Source: Mimachlamys varia (lineage: Eukaryota; Mollusca; Bivalvia; Pectinida; Pectinidae). Taken from it: a DNA stretch of 64,000 bases. Shown here piece after piece: positions 53,301 to 63,429 of this stretch (position 1 is its first letter; each line of letters opens with the position of its first letter). The stretch lies in contig OX392528.1 of NCBI GenBank assembly GCA_947623455.1, positions 2,246,001 to 2,310,000 of the forward strand, in the 5' to 3' direction. The position numbers were made by a program, and so were the translations under genes. A model generated the notes under the pieces. It did not search any database. It had not been told where the DNA came from and worked only from the letters and a program-made list of their open reading frames with translations.

Positions 53301-53500
53301 GTATATACATACAGTAACACAAGCTAATGATAGGGAATATGTTATATCTGTTCCGAAGGGACCTTCGCAGCATGACTGACGGTATCATTCCCCGGTAATA
53401 TCAACCATTAGCACACCACGTGACTGAGTACTGACTTCCCATTGAGTACATACATGGGTACTATTAAGCATGGGGTGTAGTATATATGCTTGATACGGAA
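53301..53500. other. Short unique spacer between arrays E and F
   Basis: No gene recognised. It ends with GGTGTAGTATATATGC then TTGATACGGAATGCCC, a leader that recurs in altered form inside array F at about 54,039-54,064. Confidence 0.6.
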
Positions 53501-53817
53501 TGCCCACCACCACAGGGCGTGATATAGCCAGTCGTGTATTTTGCCATGTTTGCCAACCACCAGGGGCGTGGAATAGTCAGCCATGTATGCCCACCTACAG
53601 GGGCGTGGTGGAGTTAGCCGTATATGCCCATCACCAGGGTGTGTTGTTTAATCGGCTCTTTGCCCAACACCAGGGGGCGTGGTCTGGTCGGCCCTGTATG
53701 CCAACCACCAGGGTTCGTCATATAGTTAGCCCTGTATGCCCACCAACAGGGGCGATGTAGAGTTAGTCATGTATGCCCACCACCAAGGGGCGTGGTCTAG
53801 CTAACCGTGAATTCCCA

Positions 53818-53830
53818 CCACCAGGGGGCG
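53818..53830 (+). promoter_or_regulatory. CTCF-like motif in array F
   Basis: CCACCAGGGGGCG matches the CTCF core CCASYAGRKGGCR at every position of that 13-base core; the following base is T rather than S. Confidence 0.35.
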
Positions 53831-53854
53831 TGGTATAGTTAGCCGTGTTGTCCA

Positions 53855-53867
53855 CCACCAGGGGGCG
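53855..53867 (+). promoter_or_regulatory. CTCF-like motif in array F
   Basis: Exact CCACCAGGGGGCG, followed by A. Same orientation as its neighbours. Confidence 0.35.
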
Positions 53868-54107
53868 ATGTAGAGTTAGTCATGTATGCCCACCACCAAG
53901 GGATGTGGTATAGCTAACCGTGTATGCCCGCCAGCAGGGGACGTTATACAGTGTATGCTCACCAAAAGGGGGGTATAGTCAACCGTGTATGCCCACCACC
54001 AGGGGCGTGATTTAGTCAACCGGGTAACCCACATTAGGTGTAGTACGTTTAATACGGAATGCCCACCGCCAGTAGTCGTGGTATATGTAGTTGGCCATAT
54101 GTACCCA

Positions 54108-54120
54108 CCACCAGGGGGCG
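54108..54120 (+). promoter_or_regulatory. CTCF-like motif in array F
   Basis: Exact CCACCAGGGGGCG, followed by T. Same orientation as the other two. Confidence 0.35.
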
Positions 54121-54221
54121 TGGAATAGTTAGACGTGTATGCCCGCCGCCAGGATTAGTGTTATAGTTGGTCATGTGTGTCCACCACAAGAGGGAGAAGT
54201 ATGTAGTTGGCACTGTATGCA

Positions 54222-55130
54222 CGCTTAAATCGACGATGTTAACCGTCTCTTTAGCACTCGAATGTAAATGTTATATTTGTAAAATAGAATAAATCAGGTT
54301 TATAACAAACAAACAGTTATGTTAGAATCAGTTTGCTCTGAAGTCATTCTGGTCATGAAACTAACCGTCCCGTACCAGACAGTGTGTTCAGCAGATGATA
54401 TCACGAGATCTACAGATAAGTGTGCGCGCACCTGTTTCTTAACAAAATACATATTTCATACCACCAGTCCTCATCACGACTTGTCCATTACATCTGCTAT
54501 TTCTACTTCATGCTAAATTTACCCAGAATTTGGAGCATCACCCGGCACTGATAGTAATTAAAGCTGCCCTGCGACGATGCCCTCCATCAGTTAACGGCTG
54601 TGAAATACTCCAAAATTATTGTCATGGTGGAATAACGCGTAAAGATTACGGGATCGCCGTTTTTCCCACAGATATATTATGATGGAGATAGCAGAAGAAT
54701 CTGTTATCAATTTACTGCCAATTCTCCGTGTGTCACGACTCCGCGCCGATCGACATGCGATAGCTCGCCACGGCTCGGCTAATTCTTCCTGCCCGATACT
54801 CATTGGTAATGCTTGTAAAACTATTCATACACGCCATTTTTCAAAATTTACTTAATATTATGTCTAGGTCGTTTAAATGTTTATGTTTTATCAGATATGT
54901 AGTCTGTCATTTTTGCTACAGTAATTAGACAGAAAATTTCTGTTGAGGAATAACTAAATGTTAAGAAGATACATGAAGATTTTAAAACAGATTTTGATGG
55001 CTATCATGTTTATTGAGAAGTAACATATTAATTAAATTAGAGTAACTTTCATATTTTTTTGTATTTGTACACTCTGAAGGGAGGGGTTATATTCGAGAGA
55101 GGTAAACTAATTGTGTGGCAATCATTTCAT
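54222..55130. other. Unique spacer between arrays F and G
   Basis: AT-rich, no gene recognised. A 65-codon plus frame (54,319-54,516) and a 70-codon arginine-rich minus frame (54,591-54,803, ATG in an acceptable context) resemble nothing I know and lack splice-site support. A remote exon cannot be excluded. Confidence 0.55.
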
Positions 55131-55340
55131 AGTGACATAGGTCCGTGCCTAGCCCCTGTGAGTGACAGAGGTCCGTGCCGAGCCCCTGTGAGTGACATAG
55201 GTCCGTGCCTAGCCCCTGAGAGTGACATAGGTCCGTGCCTTGCCCTGTGAGTGACATAGGTCCGTGCCTAGCCCCTGTGAGTGACATAGGTCCGTGCCTA
55301 GCCCCTGTGAGTGACATAGGTCCGTGCCTAGCCTCTGCGC
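55131..55340. repeat. Tandem array G, 30-bp unit, 7 copies
   Basis: Unit AGTGACATAGGTCCGTGCCT followed by AGCCCCTGTG. One copy at about 55,230 is 29 bp, having lost a C (TTGCCCTGTG), and this shifts any reading frame through the array. Confidence 0.95.
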
Positions 55341-55542
55341 GTGAACCCGATGCTGGATATGTACCGGAAGTATTGAATGCACTGAAGCTTGCCAATGACC
55401 CCGATGCAGACATTGACACAGTGACAAACAATACCGTAACACAATAACATAACGGGGACAAGTGCTGGTGACAGTCACAATAACAAACACCACCCATCAC
55501 TACACAAAACACGCACCGGGGTCGAGGGTGTTACTACCGGGA
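55341..55542. other. Short spacer between arrays G and H
   Basis: Contains the tail of a plus-strand frame (to 55,447) with a protein-like stretch beginning PEVLNALKLANDPDAD, higher in GC than the surroundings. No ATG outside the repeat and no clear acceptor were seen, so it is not called as a gene. Confidence 0.4.
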
Positions 55543-56190
55543 AGGTGTCGAGGGGCCCTCCTCCAGAAACTGGTGAAGGAGGGTGTCGAGGGGCCCTCCT
55601 CCAGAAACTGGTGTAGGAGGGTGTCGAGGGGCCCTCCTCCAGAAACTGGTGTAGGAGGGTGTCGAGGGGCCCTCCTCCAGAAACTGGTGTAGGAGGGTGT
55701 CGAGGGGCTCTCCTCCAACAACTGGTGTAGGAGGGTGTCGAGGGGCTCTCCTCCAGAAACTGGTGTAGGAGGGTTTCGAGGGCTCTCCTCCAGAAACTGG
55801 TGTAGGAGGGTGTCGAGGGGCTCTCCTCCAGAAACTGGTGTAGGAGGGTGTCGAGGGCTCTCCTCCAGAAACTGGTGTAGGAGGGTGTCGAGGGGCTCTC
55901 CTCCAGAAACTGGTGTAGGAGGGTGTCGAGGGGCCCTCCTCCAGAAACTGGTGTAGGAGGGTGTCGAGGGGCTCTCCTCCAGAAACTGGTGTAGGAGGGT
56001 GACGAGGGGCTCTCCTCCAGAAACTGGGGTAGGAGGGTGTCGAGGGGCTCTCCTCCAGAAACTGGTGTAGGAGGGTGACGAGGGGCGCTCCACTAGACAC
56101 TGCTGTATGAGGGTGTCGAGGGGGGCTCCACTAGACACTGCTCTATGAGGGTGTCGAGGGGCCCTCCACGAGACACTGCTGTAAGGAGGA
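55543..56190. repeat. Tandem array H, 38-bp unit, about 17 copies
   Basis: Units contain CTCCAGAAACTGGTGTAGGA followed by GGGTGTCGAGGGGC. Consecutive CCAGAAAC positions 55,563 and 55,601 give the 38-bp period. A few units have lost one base, and the last three (56,080-56,190) are a CACTAGACACTGCTGTA variant. The minus strand has no stop codon in any frame of the unit, so the 238- and 188-codon frames there are expected by construction. Confidence 0.96.
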
Positions 56191-57291
56191 TCTGGTTTTA
56201 TATTGATAAACGTCAAGGCAATGCGCTAGGACATTTAAGATATTAATTAGCAGAAATATCTCGAATAATGTATTTGGTGATCAGATTTAAAACGTCACAG
56301 TAACCCGTTGCTTCTACGTCTTGATCAGCTACCGATTATCCTAGCCTACATCGTATTTTATAGAATAGATCACGCACTTCTATCTGATAATCACGTGAGT
56401 TGTCTGACAAAATCCCGCGATCGGTGTATTGTTTCACGTTCACAACTTCCGGTTACGACGATGGCCAGATATAACTATTAATTTCTCTATATTGGCTTAC
56501 CAAACATATACAGGTGTAGCTCCTTCATATCTCTATATCTCACTCAGACTAATCCTCCAGGTATGTCAAAGGTGGGTCTTTGGTACAATTCCAGCCGAAG
56601 TGTTGACAGGTCATGACCACCATTTTTTCACGTGGTGATGTAGAGTGTGTGGCTACTGCTGCATCATTGTTAATATTCTGGCGCAATATTCAAATGACCC
56701 AGGGTACAAAATATACCCCATTTGAAGCATTCAGTACATTCAAACTATTCTTTGCTCATGAAAAGTCAAACAAAACATGTGAATCTTCTAATTAGTAGCA
56801 ATTAAAAACTCCCTGGGTTTAGTATGGCCTTCAAAAAAAAATAATGAAAAATAGTCCAAATTTATTCAGAAACGACACACTTGCATACGTAATAGGTGCC
56901 TTGTCCCGATTGGTAACGACACACTTGCATACGTAATAGGTGCCTCGTCCCGATACCACATCCATGTCCTTCACCACCGTGTATTTTACTTTCTGTACTT
57001 CCGGTAACGCGACAATAAATGGTCTATACAATAATCATTATCTGTAACAGGAGAAAGAAGAAATGTAACTGCCTGACTGGGGCTCGAAGGGAGAAAAGCA
57101 TCCCAACAATTTTAATGAGACAGCAAATCAATTTTAGTTTCCTTCAAAAACAAGATTTTGCAGGGGCCCTTTATGATATAAGATCAGCTTCCTCTTACAA
57201 TCACTTGCAGTGTTGTTCAACAGGCCTAGCCCGTAGATTGTTCGACACTACACTACTGCCGTTACTATACTATCTCCTCTATACGTCATAC
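56191..57291. other. Unique spacer between arrays H and I
   Basis: No gene recognised. It holds a 44-bp duplication (56,871-56,956) and two isolated ETS-like ACTTCCGGT sites (56,445 and 56,997), the second in a segment resembling the array I unit. Short frames at 56,429-56,638, 56,613-56,795 and 56,831-57,031 are unsupported. Confidence 0.55.
56871..56956. repeat. 44-bp direct repeat, two copies
   Basis: AACGACACACTTGCATACGT at 56,871 recurs at 56,915, followed in both by AATAGGTGCC and CGTCCCGAT or TGTCCCGAT. Confidence 0.9.
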
Positions 57292-57507
57292 TATATACCG
57301 CTTTTTCTACTTCCGGTAACCGTGCTCTCTCCTTTATATCTCTTACAGTATACCACTTTTTGTACTTCCGGTTACCAAACAATTTCTTCTGCCTTTGACA
57401 GTATACCACTTTTTGTGCTTCCGGTTACCAAACAATCTCTTCTTCCTTTTACGGTATACCACTTTGTGTGCTTCCGGTTGCCATACAATCTCTTCTGCCT
57501 TTTACAA
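57292..57507. repeat. Tandem array I, 53-bp unit, left part
   Basis: Units contain TATACCACTTTTTGTGCTTC then CGGTTACCAAACAATCTCTTC and CTTTTACAG. The CTTCCGGT landmark falls at 57,310, 57,365, 57,418 and 57,471, spacing 55, 53 and 53 bp. Several units contain ACTTCCGGT, the reverse complement of the ETS/GABP consensus ACCGGAAGT. The array is interrupted at 57,508 by a MITE. Confidence 0.88.
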
Positions 57508-57966
57508 ACAATCTGATTAAAATACAGATCCTCACTATTACTATCGTGTGTAGGATCTGACAGCGACCAGCAGAAGGTCATCTGCAGATAACCTTTATTA
57601 TTTCCATATCTAGGAAATGAACAGCCAATCAAAATGCACCTTGTAAACGGTGTTTGGTAGACGAACAAAAATGGCGGCGAATCGAAGCGAAGAAGAGAAA
57701 ATCATTCAGGGCGTTATATAACAATTTGATTGGTGTATTTTGTGGACGCCGCCATTTTTTTATACGGTCGTTCGGGTTTCTCTTTACTTTACACTGGTTT
57801 AACGTCAAGTGTAGAAACTAATCGGAATTAGCTTTTCACTTTCAGAATCTGGTAAGCAGCAATTTGATTGGTGAATACAAAGGTCATCTGCACATGACCT
57901 TCTGCTGGTCGCTGTCAGTCCTACACACGATAGTTATAGTGAGAATCTGTATTTTAATCAGATTGT
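57508..57966. mobile_element. 459-bp MITE inserted in array I, 7-bp target duplication
   Basis: Long inverted arms of about 90 bp: ACAATCTGATTAAAATACAG at 57,508 pairs with its reverse complement ending at 57,966. The arms continue through ACTATCGTGTGTAGGA and TGACAGCGACCAGCAGAAGG with about 90 percent match. TTTACAA flanks both sides (57,501-57,507 and 57,967-57,973). Deleting the element plus one TTTACAA (466 bp) places the next array I landmark exactly 53 bp from the previous one, independent proof of insertion. The centre carries AAAAATGGCGGCG (57,667-57,679) and its inverse (57,747-57,759) plus CCAAT-type motifs. Superfamily is unclear because a 7-bp duplication is unusual. Confidence 0.88.
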
Positions 57967-58212
57967 TTTACAATATACCACTTTTTGTGCTTCCGGTTAC
58001 TATACAATCTCTTCTGCCTTTCACAGTATGCCACTCTGTGTGCTTCCGGTTGCCATACCATCTCATTGGCCTCCTACAGTATGTCGCTTTTCGAATTTCT
58101 ATATCCTATTATACTCCTTACTCAAAAAAACATCCAATCATATCCGCGTATAGCTTCACATTCCCTTCTTCCGGTTTCCAAACTATCACACCCTCTTCCT
58201 CCACTATCGTAT
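57967..58212. repeat. Tandem array I, right part
   Basis: Continuation of the 53-bp array with CTTCCGGT at 57,990 and 58,043, and a decayed copy with CTTCCGGT near 58,169. After that it degrades into T/A-rich sequence. Confidence 0.82.
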
Positions 58213-58381
58213 ATAAGTCAGTTTATATAAAAAGGGGGGTTTTAAAATTCAATAAAAAAAATTCTATATTGCAAAAGATTGCTCAAAAACGTTTTTAAAT
58301 GCCACACCGACTCTAAATAATATGTATCTTATCTTATATGATATAACCGAATGAAAAAAAGAGCTACAACGTATATCCTTG
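58213..58381. other. Short unique spacer between arrays I and J
   Basis: AT-rich sequence with G and A runs near 58,230-58,262. No feature recognised. Confidence 0.6.
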
Positions 58382-61300
58382 GTATCTCCCTAGTACTGAC
58401 CCTCGGCAGTATCTCCCTAGTACTGACCCTCGGCAGTATCTCTCTAGTACCGACCCTCGCAAGTATCTCCCTAGTACTGACCCTCGGTAGTATCTCCCTA
58501 GTACTGAACCTCGCCAGTATCTCCCTAGTAATGACCCTCGACAGTATCTCCCTAGTACTGACCCTCGGCAGTATCTCCCTAGTACTGACCCTCGGCAGTA
58601 TCTCCCTAGTACTGACCCTCGGTAGTATCTCCCTAGTAATGACCATCGGTAGTATCTTCCTAATACCGACCCTCGGTAGTATCTCCCTAGTACTGACCCT
58701 CGGTAGTATCTCCCTAGTACTGACCCTCGGCAGTATCTCCCTAGTACTGACCCTCGGTAGTATCTCCCTAGTAATGACCCTCGGTAGTATCTCCCTAGTA
58801 CCGACCCTCGGTAGTATCTCCCTAGTACTGACCCTCGGCAGTATCTCCCTAGTACATGTACTGACCCTTGGCAGTATCTCCCTAGTACTGACCCTCGACA
58901 GCATCTCCCTAGTACTGACCCTCGGTAGTATCTCCCTAGTACCGACCCTCGGTAGTATCTCCCTAGTACCGACCCTCGGTAGTATCTCCCTAGTACTGAC
59001 CCTGGGCAGTATCTCCCTAGTACTGACCCTCGGTAGTAACTCCCTAGTACTGACCCTCGGCAGTTTCTCCCTATTACCGACCCTCGGCAGTATCTCCCTA
59101 GTACTGACCCTCGTCAGTATCTCCCTAGTACTGACCCTCGGTAGTATATCCCTAGTACTGACCCTCGGCAGTATCTCCCTAGTACCGACCCTCGGCAGTA
59201 TCTCCCTAGTACTGACCCTCGTCAGTATCTCCCTAGTACTGACCCTCGGCAGTATCTCCCTAGTACTGACCCTCGGTAGTATCTCCCTAGTACTGACCCT
59301 CGGCAGTATCTCCCTAGTACCGACCCTCGGCAGTATCTCCCTAGTACTGACCCTCGTCAGTATCTCCCTAGTACTGACCCTCGGCAGTATCTCCCTAGTA
59401 CTGACCCTCGGTAGTATCTCCCTAGTACTGACCCTCGTCAGTATCTCCCTAGTACCGACCCTCGGCAGTATCTCCCTAGTACCGACCCTCGGCAGTATCT
59501 CCCTAGTACTGACCCTCGGCAGTAGCTCCCTAGTACTTACCCTTGGCAGTATCTCCCTAGTACCGACCCTCGCCAGTATCTTCCTAGTACCAATCGTCGC
59601 CAGTATCTCCCTAGTACTGAACCTCGCCAGTATCTCCCTAGTACCGACCCTCGGCAGTATTTCCCTAGTACCGACCCTCGGTAGTATCTCCCTAGTACCG
59701 AGCCTCGCCAGTATCTCCCTAGTACTGACCCTTGGCAGTATCTCCCTAGTACCGACCCTCGGCAGTATTTCCCTCGTACTGACCCTCGCCAGTATCTCCC
59801 TAGTACTGACCCTCGCCAGTATCTCCCTAGTACTGACCCTCGGTAGTATCTCCCTAGTTCTGGCCCTCGCCAGTATCTCCCTAGTACCGACCCTCGCCAG
59901 TATCTCCCTAGTACTGACCCCCGCCAGTATCTCCCTAGTACTGACCCTCGCCAGTATCTCCCTAGTACTGACCCTCGGTAGTATCTCCCTAGTACTGACC
60001 CTCGGTAGTATCTCCCTAGTACTGACCCTCTGTAGTATCTCCCTAGTACTGACCCTCGGCAGTATCTCCCTAGTACTGACCCTCGGTAGTATCTCCCTAG
60101 TACCGACCCTCGGTGGTATCTCCTTAGTACTGACCCTCGGCAGTATCTCCCTAGTACCGACCCTCGGTAGTATCTCCCTAGTACCGACCCTCGGTAGTAT
60201 CTCCCTAGTACTGACACTCGGCAGTATCTCCCTAGTACTAACCCTCGACAGTATCTCCCTAGTACTGACCCTCGACAGTATCTCCCTAGTACCGACCCTC
60301 GGCAGTATCTCCCTAGTACTGACCCTCGGTAGTATCTCCCTAATACTGACCCTCGGCAGTTTCTCCCTGGTACCGACCCTCGGCAGTATCTCCCTAGTAC
60401 CGACCCTCGGCAGTATCTCCCTAGTACCGACCCTCGGTAGTATCTCCCTAGTACTGATCCTCGGTAGTATCTCCCTAGTACAGACCCTCGGCAGTATCTC
60501 CCTAGTACTGACCCTCGGTAGTACCTCCCTAGTAATGACCCTCGGTAGTATCTCCCTAGTACTGACCCTCGGCAGTATCTCCTTAGTACATGTACTGACC
60601 CTCGGCAGTATCTCCCTAGTACTGACCCTCGCCAGTATCTCCCTAGTACTGACCCTCGGTAGTATCTCCCTAGTACTGACCCTCGTCAGTATCTCCCTAG
60701 TACCGACCCTCGGCAGTATCTCCCTAGTACCGACCCTCGGCAGTATCTCCCTAGTACTGACCCTCGGCAGTAGCTCCCTAGTACTTACCCTCGGCAGTAT
60801 CTCCCTAGTACTGACCCTCGGTAGTACCTCCCTAGTAATGACCCTCGGTAGTATCTCCCTAGTACCGACCCTCGGTAGTATCTCCCTAGTACTGACCCTC
60901 GGCAGTATCTCCCTAGTACATGTACTGACCCTCGGCAGTATCTCCCTAGTACTGACCCTCGCCAGTATCTCCCTAGTACTGACCCTCGGTAGTATCTCCC
61001 TAGTACTGACCCTCGTCAGTATCTCCCTAGTACCGACCCTCGGCAGTATCTCCCTAGTACTGACCCTCGGCAGTATCTCCCTAGTACTGACCCTCGCCAG
61101 TATCTCCCTAGTACTGACCCTCGGTAGTATCTCCCTAGTACTGACCCTCGACAGTATCTCCCTAGTACTGACCCTCGACAGTATCTCCCTAGTACTGACC
61201 CTCGGCAGTATCTCCCTAGTACTGACCCTCGGTAGTATCTCCCTAATACTGACCCTCGGCAGTTTCTCCCTGGTACCGACCCTCGGCAGTATCTCCCTAG

Positions 61301-61589
61301 TACCGACCCTCGGCAGTATCTCCCTAGTACCGACCCTCGGTAGTATATCCCTAGTACTGACCCTCGGTAGTATCTCCCTATACCGACCCTCGACAGTATC
61401 TCCCTAGTACTGACCCTCGGCAGTTTCTTCCTAGTACCGACCCTCGGCAGTATCTCCCTAGTACCGACCCTCGGTAGTATATCCCTAGTACTGACCCTCG
61501 GTAGTATCTCCCTAGTACCGACCCTCGACAGTATCTCCCTAGTATTGACCCTCGGCAGTATCTCCCTAGTACTGAACCTCGCCAGTATC
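58382..61589. repeat. Tandem array J, 27-bp unit, about 119 copies
   Basis: The unit contains AGTATCTCCCTAGTACTGAC followed by CCTCGGC. The period of 27 and the absence of in-frame stops keep a plus frame of 1,018 codons open (58,351-61,407, nine-residue periodicity LTLGSISLV). A one-base deletion near 61,380 breaks that frame while the repeat continues unchanged to 61,589. A few units carry an in-frame 6-bp CATGTA insertion (about 58,854, 60,588 and 60,917). Domains recur: the block with GTACCTCCCTAGTAATG at 60,521 reappears at 60,824, an offset of 303 bp (11 units plus the 6-bp insertion). Confidence 0.97.
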
Positions 61590-62619
61590 AAGCTGCTGTT
61601 TAATAAGTATTCGTCTTCCTGTACGATCTAGTATTCCGTAAACAATATCGTTCCTAAACTACATGTTTACTATACAAGCCTGTACCAGCGTCATTACCAG
61701 CCGGGGTCATTCGGTGCGTTATTATAGATGAAAAAGATTATTTCATTTGTACGTTGGTGAAAACATAACACAGAACTTGGGTCAAAAACAGGACTTACTC
61801 ATACATGACTTAGAGTTGGTGCCTTTAATGCTAATCACTCTCCTCGAGGACCAGTAACAATGCCCTGTCTGTGATTATCAGTAAACGATGGCTTTAACGA
61901 GGTAAATAGTGGGTATTTATGATACAGTATATAGTTATATAACAAGTGACACACACGTGTGTCGGGGTATAACAGACGGACCAGCAAGTGTCAACCGACT
62001 TCAAACAAAACACTATAACCCACACACACTCTTATCAAGGGTTTTGTTTGGTCCAAGACCTTTGTAATATACTCCCTTTCTTAAACCACGCACTTAAACC
62101 TCTCAGGAATCAAAACAATCAAACAATTCAGGCTACTGGATCTGACTGCAACACAAGATTGTGAACAGTGCAGTATAATGACATTCAGGAACACAGATTC
62201 AACCGCAAATTAAAATTAAAAGACGCCATGTATGATATAATAATACGACACCCGAACAAGTCACTCAGAAAGGGTAGACATGTATATGTCCCTTTTAACT
62301 GTACGTCATAATAACAATGTGTGGAGGCCAGGGATGTCGCGGTGTGAACCATTACTCTACCAAGGTCAAGTCGCGTTACTCTTTGGAGGTAGTTCGCGTT
62401 AGGTCGCATTTAAAGTGTCCGTTGATGGAGAGCCGAGTCGAATTCGCGTTACCATGAATAGATGTCGCGTTGACAATGTAAGACTGTTTTATTTCCAATA
62501 ATCTATAGGGCTATATTATAGTATCGCTAGAGGGCTAAATCCTACAAACCCAGGGCGGGAGTGGGGGGTGGGGGTGGGGGGGGGGGGGGTATGCTCGATG
62601 AAACAGAAAACACGAGTAT
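61590..62619. other. Unique spacer between arrays J and K
   Basis: No gene recognised. It includes a 12-bp perfect palindrome ACACACGTGTGT at 61,951-61,962 with a CACGTG E box, several dispersed TCGCGTTA copies at about 62,370-62,470, and the G-run below. A 74-codon minus frame at 62,185-62,409 is unsupported. Confidence 0.55.
62553..62590 (+). other. G-rich tract with G-quadruplex potential
   Basis: GGGCGGGAGTGGGGGGTGGG runs on into a long G homopolymer ending near 62,589, giving well over four G3+ runs separated by 1-3 bases. It lies about 40 bp left of array K. Confidence 0.85.
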
Positions 62620-63392
62620 TAGGTAGTCCTGGTTACCCTCCCCGGGTAACCGAGGGAAATGCTCAGCCTAGTAAGTCGTCCCGGTTACCCTCCCCAGATA
62701 ACCGAGGGAAATGCTCAGCCTAGTAAGTCGTCCCGGTTACCCTCCCCAGATAACCGAGGGAAATGCCCAGCCTAGTAGGTTGCCCTGGTTACCCTCCCCA
62801 GATAACCGAGGGAAATGCTCAGCCTAGTAAGTCGTCCCGGTTACCCTCCCCAGATAACCGAGGGACATGCTCAGCCTTGTAGGTTGTCCCGGTTACCCTC
62901 CCCAGATAACCGAGGGAAATGCTCAGCCTTGTAGGTTGTCCCGGTTACCCTCCCCAGATAACCGAGGGAAATGCTCAGCCTTGTAGGTTGTCCCGGTTAC
63001 CCTCCCCGGATAACCGAGGGAAATGTTCAGCCTAGTAGGTCGTCCTGGTTACCCTCCCCGGACAATCGAGGGAAATGCTCAGCCTAGTAGGTTGTCCCGG
63101 TTACCCTCCCCAGATAACCGAGGGAATGCTCAGCCTAGTAGGTTGTCCCGGTTACCCTCCCCAGATAACCGAGGGAAATGCTCAGCCTTGTAGGTTGTCC
63201 TGGTTACCCTCCCCAGATAACCGAGGGAATGCTCAGCTTTGTAGGTTGTCCCGGTTACCCTCCCCAGATAACCGAGGGAATGCTCAGCCTAGTAGGTTGT
63301 CCCGGTTACCCTCCCCAGATAACCGAGGGAATGCTCAGCCTAGTAGGTTGTCCCGGTTAACCTCCTCAGATAACAGAGGGAAATGCTCAGCC
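62620..63392. repeat. Tandem array K, 52-bp unit, about 15 copies
   Basis: The unit contains GGTTACCCTCCCCAGATAAC, then CGAGGGAAATGCTCAGCC and TAGTAGGTTGTCCC. GGTTACCC at 62,683 and 62,735 shows the 52-bp period; some units lack one A (51 bp). Each unit can fold through CGGTTA and TAACCG, and the first copy has perfect 8-bp arms GGTTACCC/GGGTAACC at 62,631-62,651. Small plus frames arise from the repeat. Confidence 0.96.
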
Positions 63393-63429
63393 TCGAGAGT
63401 CTATTTACTTAACATTTAGTAAATACCTA

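Larger units (their letters stand above)
53501..54221. repeat. Tandem array F, about 38-bp unit, 18 degenerate copies
   Basis: Each unit starts TGCCCACCACCAGGGGGCGT or a variant and continues GGTATAGTTAGCCGTGTA. Unit starts are near 53,501, 53,552, 53,589, 53,627, 53,663, 53,700, 53,738, 53,773, 53,812, 53,850, 53,888, 53,926, 53,957, 53,989, 54,060, 54,102, 54,140 and 54,178. Units diverge far more than in arrays A-E, so the array is older or under different constraints. The first part of the unit matches the bilaterian CTCF core. Confidence 0.92.

Noticed and set aside
48732..53388. Many overlapping frames on both strands
   Set aside because: Products of the 59/60-bp array E; frames switch at each 59-bp unit.
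55500..56216. 238-residue and overlapping 188-residue minus-strand proteins
   Set aside because: The 38-bp unit has no stop on the minus strand in any frame, so open frames are inevitable. Two frames are open over the same bases.
57019..58298. Frames of 165 and 144 residues
   Set aside because: They run through the 53-bp array and the inverted arms of the MITE, and resemble no protein.
58351..61407. 1,018-residue hydrophobic repeat protein
   Set aside because: The frame is the automatic result of a 27-bp stop-free unit, and the array continues past the frameshift at about 61,380. Kept as a finding, not annotated as a gene.
61951..61962. ACACACGTGTGT palindrome as a regulatory site
   Set aside because: A short CA/TG-rich palindrome is easily explained by chance; no supporting context.
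62620..63392. Telomere-like repeat because of GGTTACCC
   Set aside because: The unit is 52 bp and is not a TTAGGG-type array.
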